Source: CAYYNP01 sp964472545 (GTDB lineage: Bacteria > Planctomycetota > Planctomycetia > Pirellulales > Thermoguttaceae). From it: a DNA stretch of 64,000 bases. The position numbers and the translations under genes are program-made. The notes under the pieces were generated by a model. That model saw only the letters and a program-made list of their open reading frames with translations. It did not search any database and was not told the origin of the DNA. The first letter of the stretch is position 1; each line of letters begins with the position of its first letter. Positions 61,398 through 64,000 of this stretch are shown here, piece by piece. The stretch is from NCBI GenBank assembly GCA_964472545.1, contig CAYYNP010000001.1:1-64000 (forward strand), written 5' to 3'.

Positions 61398-61417
61398 CAC
61401 CTAAAGGAGGTGTTTTT
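61398..61417 (+). terminator. Possible intrinsic terminator after the giant gene
   Basis: CACCT, loop AAAGG, AGGTG, then five T. The stem is short (5 bp) but the T run directly follows. It lies ~100 bases after the stop codon. Confidence 0.5.
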
Positions 61418-61454
61418 GCCGGCTGTTTCGCTTGATACGGGGTGCAAATCAACC

Positions 61455-61468
61455 ACACAGATCTGTGT
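61455..61468. promoter_or_regulatory. 14-bp perfect palindrome, possible operator
   Basis: ACACAGATCTGTGT, about 80 bases before the -35 box at 61548. A dimeric regulator site is possible; no regulator gene is adjacent. Confidence 0.35.
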
Positions 61469-61547
61469 TACGCCACCCCATAGAGTCATGACACTACGAA
61501 GTTGGCGTCAACTGGGGGAAATTTCTGGGAAAACCCTAGTCCGGGTG

Positions 61548-61576
61548 TTGACGGTTCCGGTTTTGTGGTCTATGCT
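61548..61576 (+). promoter_or_regulatory. Promoter of the small PEP-CTERM gene
   Basis: TTGACG, a 17-base spacer, TATGCT: close to the sigma-70 consensus with optimal spacing, in an AT-richer region. It predicts a leader of about 150 bases before the ATG at 61735. Confidence 0.65.
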
Positions 61577-61620
61577 AGTAACATCGGTTCTAGAAACTCT
61601 GACAATCTGTTCGCCCTATT

Positions 61621-61704
61621 AGATCTTTAAGGAGGCAACGTCGATCCCGCGTTCTTCGTTCGTTGCGGGAACTGCTTTGTGTCTTGTTGTTCCTTAAAGA
61701 ATCT
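61621..61704 (+). promoter_or_regulatory. Structured 5' leader of the PEP-CTERM gene
   Basis: AGATCTTTAAGG (61621-61632) pairs with CCTTAAAGAATCT (61692-61704) with one bulge. Inside is a smaller hairpin, CCCGC (61646-61650) with GCGGG (61665-61669). The outer stem takes up part of an AAGGAGG that has no start codon behind it; the gene's own ribosome site (GAGAGGTG) lies downstream. Confidence 0.5.
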
Positions 61705-61734
61705 AGACCTTCTTGAAATAGCGAGAGGTGACTT

Positions 61735-62388
61735 ATGTCTAGGGCGACCCTTGTGGTGATAGCTGCGCTATCGCTATACCTGACTGTGCCGGCTTCCGGG
61801 GCGATGATCGTTGTCGGCGATCACGACATCCTGCCTGAGCCAAACCAGAGGATCCCGATCCACGTGGTTCCGGAGGCGGGAGATCCCGACATCGAAGGCG
61901 CGCTATTCGTCGTGCAGATCGCCGACGGCGGGCCTGAACTCGGTGGTACCATCCCGGGACCGTCGATCCAGTACGTTCAGTTGGTCGAGAACCTGAGCGA
62001 CCCGAACAACACCGGCGCCTTCGGCCCCACCATCTTCGACGCCGACAACGAAGGACAATTCGGCGTAGGTGGATCTCCCCCGGGTTCCCTCAGACCGCAG
62101 GTCTACGACATCAATACCGTCACCTCGTTGGGCGGTTCCGTCACGGCCGACGGGCTGCTGGGAATCATTACCCTGGACGGATCGGGATTCGGCCTCGGCG
62201 AGACCTTTGATGTGCTCCTGAAGGACACCCTCAACGGCCCCACGGTCTTCAACATCGCCGGATCGGGCCAGGAGATCTTGCCGGTTATCACCAACGGCAC
62301 CGTGACAATCGTCCCCGAGCCGGGCACTGCCGCCATGCTGCTGGCAGGCATGGTCGGCCTGTTGCTGTGGCGCCGACGACGAGTCTGA
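61735..62388 (+). CDS. Small secreted PEP-CTERM protein
   Basis: 217 residues with GAGAGGTG ~5 bases before the ATG. Signal peptide (ATLVVIAALSLYLTVPASG), a beta-rich middle domain without a family I recognise (IPIHVVPEAGDPDIEGALFVVQIADGG), and a PEP-CTERM tag (VPEPGTAAMLLAG...RRRRV). Exported and then handled by an exosortase-type system encoded elsewhere. Own promoter and terminator-like hairpin, so probably monocistronic. Likely a surface or matrix protein. Confidence 0.85.
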   Translation: MSRATLVVIAALSLYLTVPASGAMIVVGDHDILPEPNQRIPIHVVPEAGDPDIEGALFVVQIADGGPELGGTIPGPSIQYVQLVENLSDPNNTGAFGPTIFDADNEGQFGVGGSPPGSLRPQVYDINTVTSLGGSVTADGLLGIITLDGSGFGLGETFDVLLKDTLNGPTVFNIAGSGQEILPVITNGTVTIVPEPGTAAMLLAGMVGLLLWRRRRV

Positions 62389-62416
62389 TTCTGCCCCCCT
62401 AGACAGAGATCACCTG

Positions 62417-62446
62417 GGACGCTGCAGGTTGCCGCCTGCAGCGTCC
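62417..62446 (+). terminator. Terminator-like hairpin after the PEP-CTERM gene
   Basis: GGACGCTGCAGG and CCTGCAGCGTCC form a perfect 12-bp stem with a 6-base loop, ~30 bases after the stop codon, followed by a moderately T-rich stretch (TACTCGTTTCTT). It could also serve the convergent DUF3592 gene. Confidence 0.7.
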
Positions 62447-62509
62447 TACTCGTTTCTTGGGCCAGCGGCGGCCAGGCGATGGCGTGCGGGGTAGCCGCTG
62501 CCCACTTCG

Positions 62510-63019
62510 TCACTCGCTACTCGGTATCCCGGCGTGGTAGCCCGCCGGGAATACGTCTTCGAGGAACATGCAACGGCGAGGCTTGTCGGGATCGACGATC
62601 AACTCCACCCGGGACCCAACTTCGTAATTGCCGGAGCCTCCCCCCACCTTCCTCCTGCATGCGCGGCCGTTGATCATGTAGGTGATTTCGTGACGACAAG
62701 AAGGAAGGTCCATGGCACCCCCGACGCGCCGTATCGTACCCATGACCCGGACCCCTCGGCGCGCCAGCTTCGACGCCTTCAGGAACCACCTCACAACGTG
62801 CAGGCAGGCCAATGGCGTGACCACCGCCGATATGACGGCGAACAGCTCAGGCGTAAGCACGCTCCCACGGCGAACCAAAGCCAATCCGAACAGGCTCAGG
62901 ATGAAGGTCAGCAGAGTCAGTCCCCAAAAGGTCACTAACGCCGCCGCAGCCCCTCTCCCGTTCCGTCTGAGGATGTGCCAGCGGACGGTGGAATCGACGG
63001 TTCGGTTCGCGGTTTGCAT
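62510..63019 (-). CDS. DUF3592-type membrane protein
   Basis: 169 residues from the ATG at 63019 with GGGGGAG ~7 bases upstream. Two transmembrane helices (LVTFWGLTLLTFILSLFGLAL and LFAVISAVVTPLACLHVVRWFL), then a soluble beta domain of DUF3592 type (GVRVMGTIRRVGG...ITYMINGRACRRKV...VGSRVELIVDPDKPRR, read in parts). Proteins of this type are widespread and without a known role. It follows the ychF gene by ~50 bases on the same strand. Confidence 0.75.
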   Translation of the reverse strand: MQTANRTVDSTVRWHILRRNGRGAAAALVTFWGLTLLTFILSLFGLALVRRGSVLTPELFAVISAVVTPLACLHVVRWFLKASKLARRGVRVMGTIRRVGGAMDLPSCRHEITYMINGRACRRKVGGGSGNYEVGSRVELIVDPDKPRRCMFLEDVFPAGYHAGIPSSE

Positions 63020-63066
63020 CGGGTGCTCCCCCGGGTTCGTGTTGCATTCGCTCCGCGCAGATCCGA

Positions 63067-64000
63067 TCAAACGCTGAACCGGATCAACACAATATCGTCA
63101 TCCTGAATCACGTAGTCTTTCGGTTCCTGGCGGAACAAGTGCTGGGCCTTGACCTCGCGCTCGCTTCCTAATCGCACCAGATCCGTGCAGGTCATCACTT
63201 CGGCTCGGATGAACCCGCGGGCCATGTCGGTATGGACGTTGCCGGCGGCCTCGAGTGCCGTGCCGCCTTTGGGCAAGATCCAGGTGCGGACCTCGCGCTC
63301 GCCGCAGGTGAAAAAGAGCATCTGGCCGGAGGCGTCCATCAGCTTGCGTATCAGGTCGTCGTGATCGGTGCCGCCGACCCCCATCTCTTCTTCAAACTCG
63401 GCCCGATCTTCCGGGCTCATACGCGAGAGTTCCAACTCCAATCCGGCCGGCACGGCAACCGCCGTCACCTCCTCGGGCAGCGGCTCGGTCAGCCGTTCGG
63501 GATGCTCCTCATCGTCGGCCGTGTTGACGATCACGATCCGCGGCTTCTCGCTCAACAGCCGGAACGAGCGGGTGACCCGCAATTGCTCCTCGGTCATGTG
63601 GGCTTCGCGGAGAGGATTGCCCGACTCGAGCGCCGCGAGCACCAGCTTGAGCGTCTCTTCCTCGTGCTTGAGCTTCTCGCGTTCGGCTTTGGGCAGCGGT
63701 TTCTTGATCGACTCTTCGATCCGCTCGATCCGGCCGTTGAGGATATCCATGTCGGCCAGCATCAGGTCCTCTTCGAACGAGTGCAGTTCCGCGGCCGGAT
63801 CGGATCCGTCGAAGGCGGCCACCACCAGCACCAGACAGCCTGCCTCGCGGATCAACGCCAGCCGGGCGGCGTTGCCTTCATGCGTGCGGCTGAGGCCCGG
63901 CGTATCGACGATCTCCAACGCTGCGGTGGTGATCTTCTTCGGCTGGTAGACTGCCACGAGTTGCTCGATCCGCGGCTCGGGGATCGTGGCCATTGCGCTT
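63067..64000 (-). CDS. ychF: YchF/Obg-like ATPase, 5' partial
   Basis: The frame runs off the window end, so the N-terminal P-loop is missing; ~311 residues remain. Visible: TIPEPRIEQLVAVYQPKKI and VDTPGLSRTHEGNAARLALI (switch/G3 region, normally DxAGL), the long helical hairpin domain (LNGRIERIEESIKKPLPKAEREKLKHEEETL, read in parts), the NTAD (G4-like) motif, and the C-terminal TGS-like domain (FFTCGEREVRTWILPKGGTALEAAGNVHTDMARGFIRAEV in parts). YchF binds ATP rather than GTP and associates with ribosomes. The C-terminus DYVIQDDDIVLIRFSV is typical. Confidence 0.9.
   Translation of the reverse strand, partial: SAMATIPEPRIEQLVAVYQPKKITTAALEIVDTPGLSRTHEGNAARLALIREAGCLVLVVAAFDGSDPAAELHSFEEDLMLADMDILNGRIERIEESIKKPLPKAEREKLKHEEETLKLVLAALESGNPLREAHMTEEQLRVTRSFRLLSEKPRIVIVNTADDEEHPERLTEPLPEEVTAVAVPAGLELELSRMSPEDRAEFEEEMGVGGTDHDDLIRKLMDASGQMLFFTCGEREVRTWILPKGGTALEAAGNVHTDMARGFIRAEVMTCTDLVRLGSEREVKAQHLFRQEPKDYVIQDDDIVLIRFSV

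Noticed and set aside
61416..61622. 68-codon frame from a TTG behind AAAGGAGGTG
   Set aside because: The same bases form a terminator-like hairpin with five T, the peptide has no recognisable features, and it runs through the promoter of the next gene. It remains a weak possibility.
1..64000. tRNA or rRNA genes, CRISPR arrays, transposases, prophage or defence islands
   Set aside because: I looked for clover-leaf ends, regularly spaced repeats, integrase or transposase motifs and found none. The many palindromes vary in sequence and spacing and are not CRISPR repeats.

Overview
The window looks like a chromosomal segment of a GC-rich member of the Planctomycetota, most likely Pirellulales-like. 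The evidence is a combination of traits rather than a marker gene: PEP-CTERM proteins, very large secreted proteins that start with an LEPR-XLL type segment (LEPLEPRILLSA, IEPLESRLVLDA), dockerin-like C-termini, Tat-exported Gfo/Idh/MocA oxidoreductases beside HEAT/DUF1080 proteins, secreted VIT-VWA proteins, and many different ~80 bp palindromic elements between genes. I saw no rRNA, tRNA, CRISPR array, transposase or prophage gene.

Layout. 1-11.4 kb: carbohydrate and peptide catabolism (aldo/keto reductase fragment, HEAT-DUF1080 protein with a Gfo/Idh oxidoreductase, DPP IV-like peptidase, M24 peptidase, PL11-type rhamnogalacturonan lyase, cupin). 11.8-20 kb: ComEC, a DapA-family enzyme, then an arginine/polyamine block: pyruvoyl arginine decarboxylase diverging from a deoxyhypusine-synthase homologue and an agmatinase, with an N-acetylglutamate-synthase-like gene converging on them. 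20.7-30.6 kb: two adjacent large surface proteins, one LamG/dockerin/PEP-CTERM and one lamin-tail/CotH. 30.6-40.7 kb: NRDE protein, FabH-like ketosynthase, a small unknown protein, PepF-like oligopeptidase, HEAT plus Gfo/Idh pair, a degenerate receiver protein, LarC with a coupled membrane coiled-coil protein. 40.9-50.2 kb: a four-gene operon on the minus strand (VIT-VWA, TPR, VIT-VWA, terpenoid-cyclase-fold/DUF4159), diverging from a stand-alone sigma region 4 protein. 51.2-61.3 kb: a 3373-residue protein carrying a gingipain-like (C25) and a subtilisin-like (S8) protease. 61.5-64 kb: a small PEP-CTERM protein with a promoter and structured leader, a DUF3592 protein and the C-terminal part of YchF.

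The most unusual signal is in-frame insertion into coding sequence at two scales. (1) A ~171-175 codon lamin-tail-like module, starting V/L-L/V-I-T/S-E and ending L-T-V-P-F, occurs four times. Each copy splits a different host domain: a galactose-binding-like domain, a lamin-tail domain, a He_PIG domain and an Ig-like domain. In the same giant gene a complete S8 protease splits an SdrD_B-like domain. (2) Palindromic elements of ~80-100 bp sit in frame within the first codons of two exported proteins, between the start codon and the hydrophobic core of the signal peptide. This resembles Rickettsia palindromic elements. Both observations are read directly from the sequence; the idea that the modules are mobile is inference.

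Many starts given here are downstream of the longest open frame, because Shine-Dalgarno sequences, signal peptides or repeats in the extension point to them.
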